64,000 nucleotides of DNA from Gymnogyps californianus (lineage: Eukaryota; Chordata; Aves; Accipitriformes; Cathartidae): the NCBI RefSeq assembly GCF_018139145.2, contig NC_059478.1:1612001-1676000 (forward strand), read 5' to 3'. Every line of letters begins with the position of its first letter. Positions within the stretch are counted from its first letter, which is position 1. The position numbers and the translations under genes were made by a program. Under the pieces are notes generated by a model that was not told where the DNA came from, did no database searches, and saw only the letters and a program-made list of their open reading frames with translations. Shown here piece by piece: positions 13,732-27,400 of the stretch.

Positions 13732-15596
13732 TAGCCATAAATTTTTCACTCCACAGTGTGCATACGGTCTGTTCCTTTTGCCTGTAACAAGATTTTGAAT
13801 GCAAGAGGATTTTATTTCACCATGAACTTGAAAGAAAACAACAGGGCTGCTGCTACCAAAGTTTCTGTGTTTTTATAAATCACAAACCAGTCTTTCCCAA
13901 GGATTAGTAACTCTGTGGGCCTTTGAAGGTCCAGGTCAGTTACTAGACCAAAGCCACAGCAGATCGCCAGGGCAGTGGCAAGTCTGCATCCTTTGTTATG
14001 TCTCTTTTCAGTGGCTGTTACCTTCACAAGTAATGTTACACAGAAAGTTGAGACAAAGCCCAGCTCAGAGTAATCTCTACTTCTGTTTGGAAAAAATGCT
14101 GGGGAATAGGGAGAGGCTGCTGAATTCCTTTCCTAAGTTACTAAAAACCTGTGAGATTTTAGTGTGACACCTCCAATTTCAAGGCAGAGTTTACTTCTGA
14201 TGTATCTAACTCACAGAGAAATACATCTCCCGTAAAGCATTTGCCATAAATGTTTGCGAGTGACTGGGACATTTACAATGTTAAATCTGGCGTAAATATC
14301 TCAACAAAATCATTTATTATGCCTTGCTGTTTTCTACATAACCTCAGGAAGAATAAACAATATAGAAAAATTAGGAAAGTACTGAAGTCTCCTTAACATA
14401 ATGCAATATTGAGCATAGTAAAGACAATGGCCAGTTGTGAAGAACTTCAGGAAGCACTCATGATACTGAACATCTTGTCAAGTAAGCCACAGATGAAACT
14501 GAGTTTAGACAAATGCAAAGCAACACCAATGGAAAGAAAAATCCTCATTTTACCAATTACTGCTACTCAGGAAGAGTTAAAAAAAAAAAAAAAAGAGACA
14601 TGGATGTTGGGCTAGACTGGCCAGCTCCAATATAACTATTTGTATGTAGCACATTGATGATGAAGGAAAAGGGGAATGGTATCCTTTTACAGAAAAGCAA
14701 AGTATGTAATTTTCATTGATATGATCCCAAACTTGTCTCAATGCAAAGTCAACACTGTTCTAGCATTTCAGTCAGCAGTACTGCACCATTACATTTCCCC
14801 CTCTGAAGGGTCAAGCCTCAAGAAACCCTGCTTCAAGCCTAATTTACTGTGATTGGCCTTGCTGCAGGGAGCATTAGGCCACCACATGCCAGGTTCTCAG
14901 GCATGTCATATTCCCTTTTGTTCAGCTGAGACCCTTGCAGTCATAAATTTGGCAGCTGGAAGTTCTGTGCTAATTGTCACAAATTTTTGAACTGAAGAAT
15001 TTCATTGAGAGAGTCTTGGAATAAAATTTCTACTTCATACAGAGTAATGAGAAGCCAGAGGGGAATACAATGGTTATCTTTCTAAAACAAAGTGTTTTCA
15101 TGACAAAGTGTTTGGTTTTACTATGTTCACAGAAGCCTGAAATTAAACAGTGAGAAAAAGTAACCTAGGCTGAAAATTAAAGAAAAACAACAATCAAAAA
15201 TTCCGACACTTGGGTGCTCTTTCAGCTTTGAAAGCGTACTGAGACCAGCATTATCTCATTAGAATTATTTTCCTAACATTATTTCTAAAGGTCTCTGCCT
15301 GAAGGTACTGTCTGGGTCGTCATAATTTTAGGCAGCTGTGATATCATTTTATCAAGAGATAAGGGGTTAAAATACCATGCAACTATCATCTATAAAAAAA
15401 TCTTTCAATCATCATCATGTAAAAGAAGAAAATTCCACAGAGAGATTGTGTATACAAATGTGTCTATTATTTAACTTTCTGTTCTTAATCAGAAGACTAT
15501 TTTATTAGATAATACATGGAATTTGGGGAGTGACAGTTAACAAAGAATAGGTTTACAAAAACATTTGCAAATACTACAGACCAGGTGGCTGTTTCG

Positions 15597-15623
15597 GTCA
15601 AATATCATGGTCAAATATCATGG
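15597..15623. repeat. 13-bp tandem duplication
   Basis: GGTCAAATATCAT is repeated directly, followed by GG. This is a recent-looking local duplication. Confidence 0.8.
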
Positions 15624-18236
15624 AGAAAGTGCAGTCTAAACTTGCAGAGGATGTTGGTAATTTGCGGTCATATTAGGAGTCAGTAGAAAGTTACTCATTA
15701 GTAACCACTGTTTTTCGAAAAAATGTGCTTGGAAATGACTAATCAGGAGTAGGTTTATTTGTGCTCAGCCACTTAAGAATAGAAAGTTTTGTTTCATGCT
15801 AACCAGAGATGATACATTTCTGCTTCTTTTTTTCATTTAATGCACAGCATTAGACAATGCTCTTATTACAGGATTTTCAACTTCAGTTACTTCTGAAATA
15901 CAACACAGATTCCTGGGGAAAAAAACCTGAAGTACAAGACAGCGATTTGGAAATGAGTGACTAAAACCCAGTACCTACTGTTTACCGTAGCTTTTCTTCT
16001 CCTAAAAAGTAACCTTTCTTCCAAGTGGATCCATACGGATATTCTGTGGGTCGCTCTAAGCAATCTGTGCTAACCAAAGATTCTACGTCAAGGGGTAAAA
16101 CTAGCTTGTTAATGTATAGTCAGCATATGGTGAATGTATAGCTAGAGATCCAGGTAGCTCTATGCTACTATATAAATTTTCCTCAACACAATCCTGAAGT
16201 CATTCGTCTGACAGAATGCCTCTGCGAAGTATATGCCAGTATCCACTGGACATATTGCAGTAGGTCACCATTTGCTTTATAAACAGTGATGCTTAGATAT
16301 GGAAGTAATCGACCCCCTCCAGCAGGGCGTGGACACTGAAAACAAAGAGAAATCCCTACAAACATCAAGACTATGAAGTACATAGTCATAGAGGACACAC
16401 ACGAAAAAAACGTGGGAGACTAATATCGTAACTAAGAATAAAGTCTATCACTGTCATGAAAGGAAACATGGAGCAAGTCCAAATAGACACTTTCATAAAG
16501 AAAGAAAAAAATAAGATATATTAGCCACACAGGACTGAAATTTCCACTCTTTTCCTATTAGTGGAAACAGGAGCATGAAAAGGTGCCTCCATGAGCGAAA
16601 CAGGAGCTACTAAGAACCCAAATGTTTAGGCAACCAACTCATCAAACCCAACGGCAAGGGAGTCATGAAGCATTGAGAAATGCTGACAGGATGATATGCT
16701 TTGAGTAGCCTTGTAAAAGACTGGTTGATCAGCTCATGATTGTTAGACATGACAGTGAAGCAGATCCTGAAAGACTCAGAAAAACTCCAAATTCTTCCCA
16801 CTCTGGTAAGAAACCCAAAATAACCAGGAGGACCACAGGGAAGCAGGTGGGGATGGACAGAAGCTGCAAGCAAAGCCTGTTCCTCATACTGTGAGCTTAG
16901 CAGACTCTTTCACTATTATTTCTAGCTGTTAGTTAGAGCTTTTCCCCTTGGAGAAGAAAAGCTTCCTAGCAAGCAGAGGGTGAACTGTGAATCCTTAAAA
17001 AAATTGGAGGAACTGATCAATAGAGACCTTTTAAAGGGCAGGTTCTGAGGAGACTGCATCTCCTTCAATACAACACATTACACATGGTAGAAAATGGGAA
17101 TTTACAGCACTTGTGAAAACTCAAGCCTGTCTTAAGCTGGGCTTCCAAAAGTGTGCTTTCTTTCCTATACAATAATTTGAATTATTAAATACATTTTCCC
17201 CTTTGCAACAAGCTTAGGAACAGCAGGAAAATATTTAGTAATGTGTAGCAGTTTAAATAGTCGTTCTCAGTGGGAGGGGAGAGATAATAAGAGAAGTATG
17301 GAGCAAAGAGTTTGTCATAATGCCATGACATAGATGTCAACCAGGAGTAAGGACTGCTGCTCAGGATATTCCAAAGAAAGCAAAAATAAAATAAAATAAA
17401 AATAACAGCAAGACTATAGTTTAGAAACTAAGGGGATCTGTACACCAAATGCAGCAGAAGACAAAGCTCAAATTGCTTCTTTGTACTTGTTTAAGTAATA
17501 GACAAGTGCATAATACTTAGAAAGGAAGCACCTACAGTGCAAGGAACTAATGATGTTTCTTTAATTTTCTCTGTAAATCTTGAGATAATGTGATTTTCCA
17601 TGGAACCAAAGACTGTGAATTTGTATTGGATACAGATATATTCCTTTTTAAAGGTTCTCATGCATAATCTTCTGGTTTCCCATATTTGTGGCATATATAA
17701 ATGGAAGTCCTGAATGATTTGGTTAAAATACATGAATTTAAATGAACGGACTCAGATTTTTGTGCATGTCTTATCAAAGTTCTTTGTTGTTTGTTCCACA
17801 GCTTTTTGACTGATAAAAATCACTCACACTGGAGAATGCTTCAAAATAATTTTTGATATATAGTACGTCAGAAGTCTTCAAGCGTTTCAAGTCTGGACAC
17901 GACAATAGATTTCAGATTTCTGTTTTCCAACAAGGCTCTGACAAGGCATGTTGACAAGAACAGAGAGAATGAAGAAAAACCTAAAAATCTGGCATTAATG
18001 TATTGTATTTCTGCTTCACTGTGTATAAGTCCCTCTCTAGCTTGGGACGTTAAAATGTGTTGCAACTGAATAAATGTATATATACATATCAGTTAGGGAA
18101 TTAAAGCACACTACAAACAAAGTTTTTGAAAAATTGCTATGTTTGACAGGAAAATGGAAAGTAGAAATTGGATACCAAAATCTTCAGGTGGCATTTTCAG
18201 GATTATTGTTAAAAGCATTGTGTATAATTCACTCCT

Positions 18237-19598
18237 ATGGGCAAAAAAAGTAAAGGGAACATTACTGACTGGAAAAGGGGAAACATAACCCCCATATTTA
18301 AAAAGAGAGAAAAGGAAGACCCAGGGAACTACAGGCCAGTCAGTCTCACCTCTGTGCCCAGCAAGATCATGGAGCGGATCCTCCTGGAAACTATGCTAGG
18401 GCACATGGAAAATAAGGAGGCGACTGGTGACAGCCAACATGGCTTCACTAATGGCAAACCATGCCTCACAAATTTGGTGGCCGCCTACGACAGGGTTACA
18501 GCATTGGTGGATAAGGGAAGCGCAACAGATGTTGTCTACTTGGACTCGTGCAAAGCATTTGACACTGTCCCACACGACATCCTTGTCTCTAAATTGGAGA
18601 GGCATGGATTTCACAGATGGACCACTCAGTGGATAAGGAATTGGCTGGACGGTTGCACTCAAAAAGTTGCAGTCAACAGCTTGCTGTCCAAGTGGAGAAT
18701 GGTGACGAGTGGCGTTTCTCAGGGGTTGGTATTCGGACCGGCGCTGTTTAACATCTTTGTTGGCGACATGGACAGTGGGATTGAGTGCACCCTCAGCAAG
18801 TTTGCTGACAACACCAAGCTGTGTGGTGTGGTCAACTCGCTGGAGGGAAGGGATGCCATCCAGAGGGACCTGGACAGGCTTGAGAGGTGGGCCTGTGTGA
18901 ACTTCATGAAGTTCAACAAGGCCAAGTGCAAGGTCCTGCACATGGGTCGGGGCAATCCCAAGCAGAAATACAGGCTGGAGTGGATTGAGAGCAGCCCTGC
19001 GGAGAAGAACTTGGGGGTATTAGTGGACAAAAAACTGAACATGAGCCAGCAATGTGTTCTGGCAGCCCAGAAAGCCAATTGCATCCTGGGATGCATCAAA
19101 AGAAGTGTGGCTAGCAGGTCGAGGGAGATGATTCTCCCCCTCTACTCCCCTCTTGTGAGACCCCACCTGCACTACTGCATTCAGCTCTGGGGCCCCCAGT
19201 GTAAGAAAGACATGGACCTACTCCAGCAGGTACAGAGGAGGGTGACAAAGATGGTCAGGGGGCTGAGGCACCTCTCTTATGAGGATAGGCTGAGAGAGTT
19301 GGGGTTGTTTAGCCTGGAGAAGAGCAGGCTCTGGGGAGTCCTTATAGTGGCCTTCCAGTACTTAAAGGGGGCCTACAGGAAAGATGGGGAGGGACTCTTT
19401 ATCAGGGAGTGTAGTGATAGAACGAGGGGCAACGGTTTTAAACTGAAAGAGGGTAGATTTAGATTAGATATTAGGAAGAAATTCTTTACTGTGAGGGCAG
19501 TGAGGCACTGGAACAGGTTGCCCAGTGAGGTTGTGGATGCCCCCTCCCTGGAAGTCTTCAAGGCCAGGTTGGACGGGGCTTTGAGCAACCTGGTCTAG
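18237..19598 (+). CDS. Partial CR1 ORF2: reverse transcriptase domain and C-terminal region, catalytically altered
   Basis: An uninterrupted frame of 453 codons encodes the reverse-transcriptase part of the CR1 ORF2 protein, which copies CR1 RNA at a nicked genomic target. Visible motifs are: [12 protein letters not shown] near residue 30; the catalytic block [14 protein letters not shown] with Asp103; SGVSQG at 158-163 followed by GPALFNIF; the C block FADN at 189-192; and a C-terminal region with LVRPHLHYC and RTRGNGFKL. The N-terminal endonuclease is missing through 5' truncation. The first residues (about 1-8, MGKKSKGN) are probably flanking sequence, so the ATG is incidental. The canonical FADD is FADN here: the second catalytic Asp is Asn192. 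The canonical GVPQGSVLGP loop reads [10 protein letters not shown]. Polymerase activity is therefore expected to be lost although no stop has arisen. A minus-strand frame at 18396-18941 is a shadow. Confidence 0.9.
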   Translation: MGKKSKGNITDWKRGNITPIFKKREKEDPGNYRPVSLTSVPSKIMERILLETMLGHMENKEATGDSQHGFTNGKPCLTNLVAAYDRVTALVDKGSATDVVYLDSCKAFDTVPHDILVSKLERHGFHRWTTQWIRNWLDGCTQKVAVNSLLSKWRMVTSGVSQGLVFGPALFNIFVGDMDSGIECTLSKFADNTKLCGVVNSLEGRDAIQRDLDRLERWACVNFMKFNKAKCKVLHMGRGNPKQKYRLEWIESSPAEKNLGVLVDKKLNMSQQCVLAAQKANCILGCIKRSVASRSREMILPLYSPLVRPHLHYCIQLWGPQCKKDMDLLQQVQRRVTKMVRGLRHLSYEDRLRELGLFSLEKSRLWGVLIVAFQYLKGAYRKDGEGLFIRECSDRTRGNGFKLKEGRFRLDIRKKFFTVRAVRHWNRLPSEVVDAPSLEVFKARLDGALSNLV

Positions 19599-19686
19599 AG
19601 GAAGGTGTCCCTGCCCATGGCAGGGGGGTTGGAACTAGATGATCTGTAAGGTCCCTTCCAACCCAAACCATTCCACGATTCTATGA
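18237..19686 (+). mobile_element. 5'-truncated CR1 LINE with long open ORF2
   Basis: Best-preserved mobile element in the window. It begins inside ORF2, after the endonuclease, and runs through the reverse transcriptase and C-terminal region into a short 3' UTR (GGTTGGAACTAGATGATCTG, then TCCCTTCCAACCC) and the CR1-typical terminal ATTCTATGA (19678-19686, one copy). There is no poly(A) tail and no obvious target duplication, as is usual for CR1. The element is GC-richer than its flanks, so both borders are fairly clear. Low decay suggests it is the youngest CR1 here. Confidence 0.95.
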
Positions 19687-22600
19687 GAGAAGAAGTTCAA
19701 GCTGCACAGATGAAGGCCCTGAGCCTAAGGGGTGAAAAGGAATGAATCAATACTGAAGTTTCTCAGTGGACACATTGGTTACACTATATAGGATCATATA
19801 AATCCTAATTCCTCTCAAAACAAAATGAACACTAATGAGTTAAAGGTGAACAAATAGAAATTCTTATTCTTTGTGAAAAAACACACATTCAAGGCCTACA
19901 TTTTCAGGGAGAAGTTTGCACACCCCCTGGCAGAGCAACATGATTGAATGGTGTAAAACAGCCCGACTGCTTAGACTAAATTGGAGAAACGTCACTGAGG
20001 ATCTGCTTAGAAACCACCAAGACCATCTGAGTTAGTCTTAATTGAATGGAACAACCCAGAGGAGCGGGGATCACCATAAGGGACAGTGCAGCAATGTGCC
20101 TGGCAGGGAGCAGGTTGGGACCGCGGTACAGCGGTGGGTAAGGAAAACCTGAGCGTTTTGGGACTGCACAAGCGTATGTCAGCATGTCTGCGAGTTTTTG
20201 TGCACATCTTGTTTATGTGAAACTTAAGGTTCAAGCTCAAGGTTGAGTTTATAGTGTCAAGACTGTACTTATAAGTGAACCGTTGCAGATTTACAGTTCT
20301 GCCGTGCCTCCTTATGCACATTCATCAGTTGCACATATTGAAATTTTAATGGTGTGTCCAGAGTATGAGTTTCCCACCCTACAACACAAATTGACACCAA
20401 CCAACACCCTGGTATATTTTGCAAAAAGTCATTTGAAGCTGAACGTTAGGTACATTAAGTACGCTGACCTTATGAATGCCCATTGCACAAGAAAGTTTTA
20501 AAGTAACAATATTTAAGCAAATGTGTAACTTTATACGCATATGTATTTTCCTGAGGTCAAAGCTATTAACATGTTAAAAATTAATATAATGAATAATATT
20601 ACTGGAACTTTAAAGAAGTTTAAGTTTTCTTGCCATTTTTAGCTTCAAATATACCTGTAACTTTCAAAAACATCTTTATTACAAAAGAAATGTCATAGTA
20701 TATCGTTATAGCAATAAATAAATGTAACTGTTAATTCCGAGAAATTTATTAATATCTTTACTAGACATTTTTGTCTGATCTCATGCAGTTTTGTCTATTT
20801 AATGCAGCTCAGCTGACATAAATCAGAGAAGTGAGATAATTTTAAGATCTGAATCAGGGGAAACTGTCGTCAATCAATCAAATTCCTGAAATTGTTTTGA
20901 GGAGAACTGTTAACAGAATGAACAATCTCAACATTTTCTTTATTTTGCTTTTATTCTGCCTGTTGATTTTGTGTCAGAGAAAGCATAGAAAAGACACATG
21001 TAATAATGGTTTTTCTGCCAGGCGTTAATGATGGGCACAAACTGCAGAATTCCACGTGTGCAGGTCAAAGTATATGTAGAACTGGGTTCTTAATTATATG
21101 TTCATTTTAAATTACTCAAATATTTCAAGTTTGAGAGTCTGCTTGAAATTAATATACTTTTCTCAGAAGCATTTTAGGAATTTCTTATATAAAGCAACAC
21201 TAGAAGAAACACTCCTGTTAGCTTTCTGCTTTGGACTTGAAAAGAAAACATGATAAAAGGAGAATCTTATGAGTTTAATTGGAAAGCATTCATATTTGTG
21301 ACATACATTTAAAGATAGAGAGTCTTAAGAAAATGCTTCTCAAAAATATTTTTCTGAAGTCAGTAAGTATTATCCTAGTTCTTTCTTTCAACCCAGGAGC
21401 TTACTTAGGAACTCATGTTCAAATCCTGGATTTAGCGCTAGCAAGTTTGACATTTTCAATAACTGTTTAATGTGTGACAAATCTGCCTGCAATTCTTCAT
21501 ACTGCTTCATTACGAAACCTTATCTTTGACAGGGATTGCTTCTCTAATTACTTCAAACTTGATTTTTTTCTTTTTGGGCAGAAGAAGCAAACAATAAGGA
21601 CAACAGGTGGAATATCAAGAATTTATTACACTAAAATGTCATTCAAGGCAGTCTGAAATTTACTGTCCTGCATACTTTTTTTTCAATATTATTTTCTCCA
21701 AGAGAAGAAAAACTTTCAGCAAATTATTATGCTGTCTCAGGAATAAAAGTGGTTAATGCTGAAAAAGACTTCTCGCTAATCAGACTTGGAAATTAGTGCC
21801 TCACTAATCATGAAAAGAAATCTATTAATCTAATGGAAAATGTGGAAAGAAAACTTGCACACAAAAACCAGCCAGACCTCTGTTTCAGAAACTTTCCAAA
21901 ATCAAGCAGGCCTTTCAATAACTCTTTTGCCTCTTTGACCTAACCTGTATTAGATCAACTGCAGCAGTATGAATGCTGAAAGGGAGCTTTCTGGGGTGGC
22001 TATGAAGTAAAGGTATCTCCAAAGTAGTAAGAGAATGAGGAGGCAATAGAAATAATAAAGAGAATGGAATGAAGCCGATAAGGACGAGGTAGGTAAAAGA
22101 AACAAATTGTGGAACCGGAGAAGATAATGCAATATTGATATCTTTTTTTTCAAGGCAGACCCACTGTTGGAACAAAAAGAGCTTAGAGTATGCAGCTATT
22201 TTTATTTTTTCCTCATCTTTTATGCTCCAACATAGTACAACATTATAAAATCTGTAACAGAGTTCAGCTACAACTGAAGATGGACTGACTCTGAGTATTA
22301 CAGTTTAATTCTGTTACATGCTAAGGATGAAATAAATATCTCTGTCTTGAGAGAGATAAAGAGTTCATCTCAAGATCCTTCTCTCAGCCCATTTTTACCC
22401 CTTCATGGATCATCATACAGAGCTCAGGAACATCTAATTCCTAATCCAGTGCTCATGCCATTTGAATACAGTTTATAAAAAATTTTAATCTCTGTGAAAC
22501 CTATATAAATTCATAAATTCGTACCACCATCAGTCAGGTCATTGTTAAGAAAATAAAACTGACTCATAGTAATGCAGAGCTGAAAATTCTGTTTCTGGGT

Positions 22601-23374
22601 AAGTGTTGTGAAAGTGCGGTTAATGCCCTGGGACATTTAAGGAAGTTTTAAATGTTATATGCCTTGCTGGGATTAAGGGCTTTACAAAAATCATTTTTGA
22701 TCATTTACAGATGGTTAAAATAACCGCCACCTTCCCCTCTGCTGAGGCCCAGCTCTAGCTTTACAAAGAAATACTGTATTAAGAGAGACCTTGGAAATTT
22801 ATTGCCTTTTTGTATGAGGACCTGTTAAAAACTCATCCTAGATTGCAGTGGTGATCTATCAATAAAGATTGGTTTCCTGTGAGGACTGCAGGCAAATGCA
22901 TACAGCTTTGTAAACTCTGGTATACAAGAAGCAAGTCTCAGGAACGTGAGCAATGCTTATGAACTTACAACACCGAAACATAGTAATTATCTTTTATGCT
23001 TGGTATTAACCTTCAGAAGCAGAGGTGACACAAAAGATGACTTGTATTTATGGTTGTTAATAGAGAACATATAAAGTTAAATTCAAGAGTGAAAAAAATA
23101 TATATTAATTGAATGATGCTGTATAGGGTTCACTGAAACAAAGCAGAGGACAAGACTAATCATCTAAAGCCGTTTCTACGACAAATATAGATTAAAGCTA
23201 AACTGAGAACAGGGTGCTTCCTTTTCAGCTTCCACAGTCGTCTGACACTTTAAAATTCAAGTAGAATAGTTTCTCCCCCTTTTTCATGCGCTAGTAATGT
23301 TATAATTAGCAGACACATGGTATGTTAACCAGTAGAAATTAAGAACATTGGAAAGGTCACTAAGGTAGATGGTA

Positions 23375-23438
23375 TCTGCCATCTAGAATATGCCATATAG
23401 AATATGATATGCCAATATCTGCCATATAGAATATGATG
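23375..23438. repeat. Local tandem repeat, about 20-35 bp unit
   Basis: Variants of ATCTGCCATATAGAATATGAT recur two to three times with small deletions between copies. Local duplication; no function evident. Confidence 0.7.
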
Positions 23439-24350
23439 AGTATTAATATTCCCGTATATTTTCTGTGACAATTTTTAAAAGATAAAATGAATGCAAATTA
23501 ATTCCCCTTCATCATAAAATATGGTAATAAGAAGGAGAAAATAGCACTGAATTTTGCCACTCGTTCCTAGTTTGAAACTCCATCATTTTTTTCTTCCTCT
23601 TCATCCTCTCTGGTTTATTTTTATTTACCATTCTTTCAATATGTGCCTGGAAACTTGGATCTGGACTCAATTTTCCTTACTTGATTTTGTTTGTGCTACA
23701 CAAGGTCAAAAGTTCAAATTCTGCCCTAGGACAGATGTTTCTTTTATTTGCTTTTGCAAGAGGTCATGCCTATCAGCCTACAACTTTGAACTGCAATGAC
23801 TACAACTGGCTCAGGCACAAAAGACATCTGTAATAAGTATTTATTAGAAATACTGGGTTGACAAGTCACTTGAGCAATTGTAATAGAAATAAATTTTGTT
23901 TTAGATGAGTGCTGCTAAAGCATTCAGTAAAGCATTGCCTTCTAAAGGCAGTAGTAGGAAAAAAAGATATCTATCAGATTTTGCTTTGAGCTTCTTCATG
24001 ATCTTTTAGAATGACTGTGTGGAATAAATAACTCATTTTACCTGACCTCTGTACCCACTTATATTTCAGTACTGTCAATATTAGTTTTGAAATATTCATT
24101 CCACTTTTAGCCTATACATTTCATCTCAGAGTGAGTTTTCTCTCAGCATTCACTTTTTCCTTCCCTACAATTACCTTTTACAACATCATATATATAGTGT
24201 GTGCACATAAACCTACATGTTCTTTTAATTCAGTCTTTAAATTTTATTAAAAGTAGTCTTAGCATCAGAAAATGTTGATAACACAGGTAAAAGTTCTGAA
24301 CTTTCTCAAAATTTAAAAAATAGATTCTTTATTTTGAAGAAACTTAACAT

Positions 24351-24402
24351 GGGAATATGTATTAACTATACATGTATGTATACGTATGGGAATATGTATT
24401 AA
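24351..24402. repeat. Direct repeat GGGAATATGTATTAA, 22-bp spacer
   Basis: An identical 15-base word lies at 24351-24365 and 24388-24402. The spacer is an alternating TA/TG-rich stretch (ACATGTATGTATACGTAT). Probably slippage or local duplication. Confidence 0.75.
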
Positions 24403-27400
24403 AATATGTGGGGTTTTTTAAATGGACTGAGGATGGCAGTTACTTCTAGAGGTTTTTCTTTACATAAAACCAGCTCCAGTTTTATCCATGCTAGAATAAG
24501 TTCATTACATCATGTGTCATTCATGCAGGTTACTAATGCTGATTTTCTTTAGAGTTTCACAAACACTGAAGGGAAACAGCTTCAGAAAACAATCAAACTG
24601 CATTGATTGTTGCAGTTTAATCTGCATGCATGTTTTTGTATTTTCAAAGTGGCTGAAATGATCAAGGCATGATAAGGGCATTTTTTGAACTAAAATGACC
24701 CAATAAAAATGTATTCAAATTTCATTATAATTCCATAACGTTTTTTACACCACAGTCAGTGGCCAGGTTTGGGTTAGGAACATAGAACAAACAACTACAG
24801 CAGCTGAAGGATGAGTAACTTAATTTTGTCCCCTAGTTCAGTTATTCTCCAACAGGTATGCATCACTGAACATATGCAGGAAGGTTCACAGGATAATGGA
24901 CTAGTCCATTTTCACCACTATTGTAGTTCAGCATCGTAAGTAACATCAACAGACTCCACTCAGAAAACTCTCTCAAGATGAGGACTCTCAGGCACTCATC
25001 CATGCAACCTTCCTAGAAAAAAAAAACCTGCTTTTTTGGAAGGACAACTTCCTAGGCATCTGCCTCCAAAGGCTGCTATGAAGTTGAGAACAGATGACCA
25101 ACTTTTGGTATCCATGAGGAAGGTTTATGGCAGAGCTGTTTTCACACTGCAGGCTCCCAAGAAATCTTCCAGGAAAACAAGTCATAACTCTGACACCACC
25201 TCAGAAACAATATACCAAAACATGCTTCTGGAAGATATTTTGGTTCCAGGAACTCGACAATGTCCTATTTAAATGTTATTACAATAGAAAAACAATGCAG
25301 TCAGCTCTAACTTCAGACGCCTTGCGCTTTGGTGAATTATTGGAGATGTGAGTAACATATGCTAGACCAAGCACCTGCAGCTTTCCCACTGAACACTAAG
25401 AAATTTTAAAGTAATAAAGAAAGGATGTCTGTGCTCACAGCAATTGAAAAAAGATATCTAGAACTTAATTTTTACTGCCCTTATATATGCACTCTCTTAC
25501 GCCAATTCTATATTCATTGTCTTTAAAAGTGACAGAAAGCTCATCCAATTTAAAGTCTTCCCAGAAACCTTTAAAATGTTTTCCATTAATTCACTTTCTT
25601 ACTGTTGCTAATAATAACTGTCACTTACTTTTCACCTATTTTTACAATTGTGTTTCCAAAGAAGCAAATGGTGGGTTTCGCTTAACGCAGGTAACTCAAC
25701 TATTTTAGGTGATGTAGGTACTGTGGACAAGTTAATGGCTTGTCTGTAACTGCCACTTTGTAAGGACAAGAGTTTCCCATTGGTCCACTTCCATATCTGC
25801 CAATCCCTGAAGAAGTCTCAGATACACTGAGGAAAAACAAATGCCATTAGAAGTCCATGTTTAGGCTGCCAACTTTCCTAAAAGATCTGTATTATACACT
25901 TTTTTTCTGTAAACTCATTTACAGAAACAGAATTACAGATTTTTGCAATAACAGTCTATATAGTTTAAAATATTTTGCCTAATACAAATGTGGAATAACA
26001 TATAGAGTAATAATTCTTTATGATACATATAAAAACTTGTGATATGATGCCTCACATGGACCAGGGTTTTGCTAAAACAGGCTTTTGTCTGTTCTTACTG
26101 TGACTGACCTAGTAGACCTAGTAGAAAATTTATGATGGTGCTTGGAAGTCTATTAGTGCCTTGGCTCAGAAAGGGGGCACTAATACAGGTGATGGTGTAC
26201 AGAACAAAGCAGAGATTTCAGCAAGATTGCAGGTAGATGTTCACGGATTAAACTTTCATGCTAGTTGAAATTGTGAGAAGGGATTTTACAGTGGCAGTGT
26301 TGAAAGACTGGACCACTGACCAAATTTATTCCATGGACAGTTTAAAACCTATCTGGCGATTAGGCATTCTGTGGTAGTTTTTTTTTTCCTTAACAGGCTC
26401 TGGCCATAAAGCAGACTCGGTAATTTTTGATATATTTGACTTTTTTTGTCAGCTTCTGTGCTGTGTAGCCTGAAGCTTTTTTGCTTCTGGTAGTGGTATA
26501 TTTTTATATAATCTGAGAAAAGGTTGTTATCCCTCTGTTCAAAATGTCAGACGCCAGAGGTATCTCAGACCCAGTACCCCTTCTCCAGTTCAGTTGTGGG
26601 GAACACCAAGTGCCCCCAAGGGCTTCTCTATCGCTGTGGGTGCAGAGGGCCGACAGGTTTCAGCACAAGGGTGGCAGAAGGGAAGCATGAGCTTGCTGTT
26701 TGCCCTAACGAGAAGCTTGGGTAAGACATGTCCTTGATATGTGTCCACTTTGACTTTGACCATCCCTAAATAGATTGCCAGGTGTCAAAATTCTCACAAA
26801 TAACTTTGGAATGTCCAAGAAGGTAGTTTTATTTTTTTGATGAAGGGATAGTGACTACTAAAATCAAAGGCACTTATCCTGTCACTGAAAAGAACATCTC
26901 TGGGGATCAGAGCTAAGAGCTCTGGGAGCTCCCCATCTGACTTAGCCATGACAGCCCTTCCATGCTCCCACATAGACCTGATATTAACGCCCACTCTCTT
27001 TAGGTGGTCCGTATTTTGTTGTGTTGTGAAATACAAATACCCGAAGGTGGCCTCTGCTAGAGCGTTCCAGTGATTTTCACAGTACCAACGAAAACAGCTC
27101 TGGGAAAGTTACCAATTACATTTGAAAGCTGCAACCTATGAATTACTATATAGCTGTCCAAGAGGCAGGCCCCCACTTCATATTCACTGCCTCATAACTC
27201 ATGTCACATTTCAGTATTTTTCCTTTTGGCCACATACATACGTCATTGAAAAGAGGGAGTCAAATATCTTTTTTCCTCTGATGATAGCCACCCGGTGGGA
27301 GGCACGACACAGTGGTTTAAGAACCATAAATTGGTACATGGCCGTGCAAGTCAAGTCCACTGCAGTATACAGAAAGGGATTTACACACTGATACACCTTC

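Larger units (their letters stand above)
8201..18236. other. Ten kilobases of AT-rich non-coding DNA
   Basis: No gene or well-preserved mobile element was seen. A pyrimidine-rich stretch at about 9770-10140 includes an isolated CRE-like ATTACGTCA (9868-9876). There are T runs at about 10808-10820 and 10898-10914; the second is followed by AACAG, a good splice-acceptor look-alike, but the frames after it close quickly. The region also holds small tandem repeats, listed separately. Frames longer than 60 codons here look like chance. Confidence 0.6.

Noticed and set aside
18396..18941. Long minus-strand frame (181 codons) inside the CR1
   Set aside because: It is the antisense of the reverse-transcriptase frame; its openness follows from the codon use of the sense strand.
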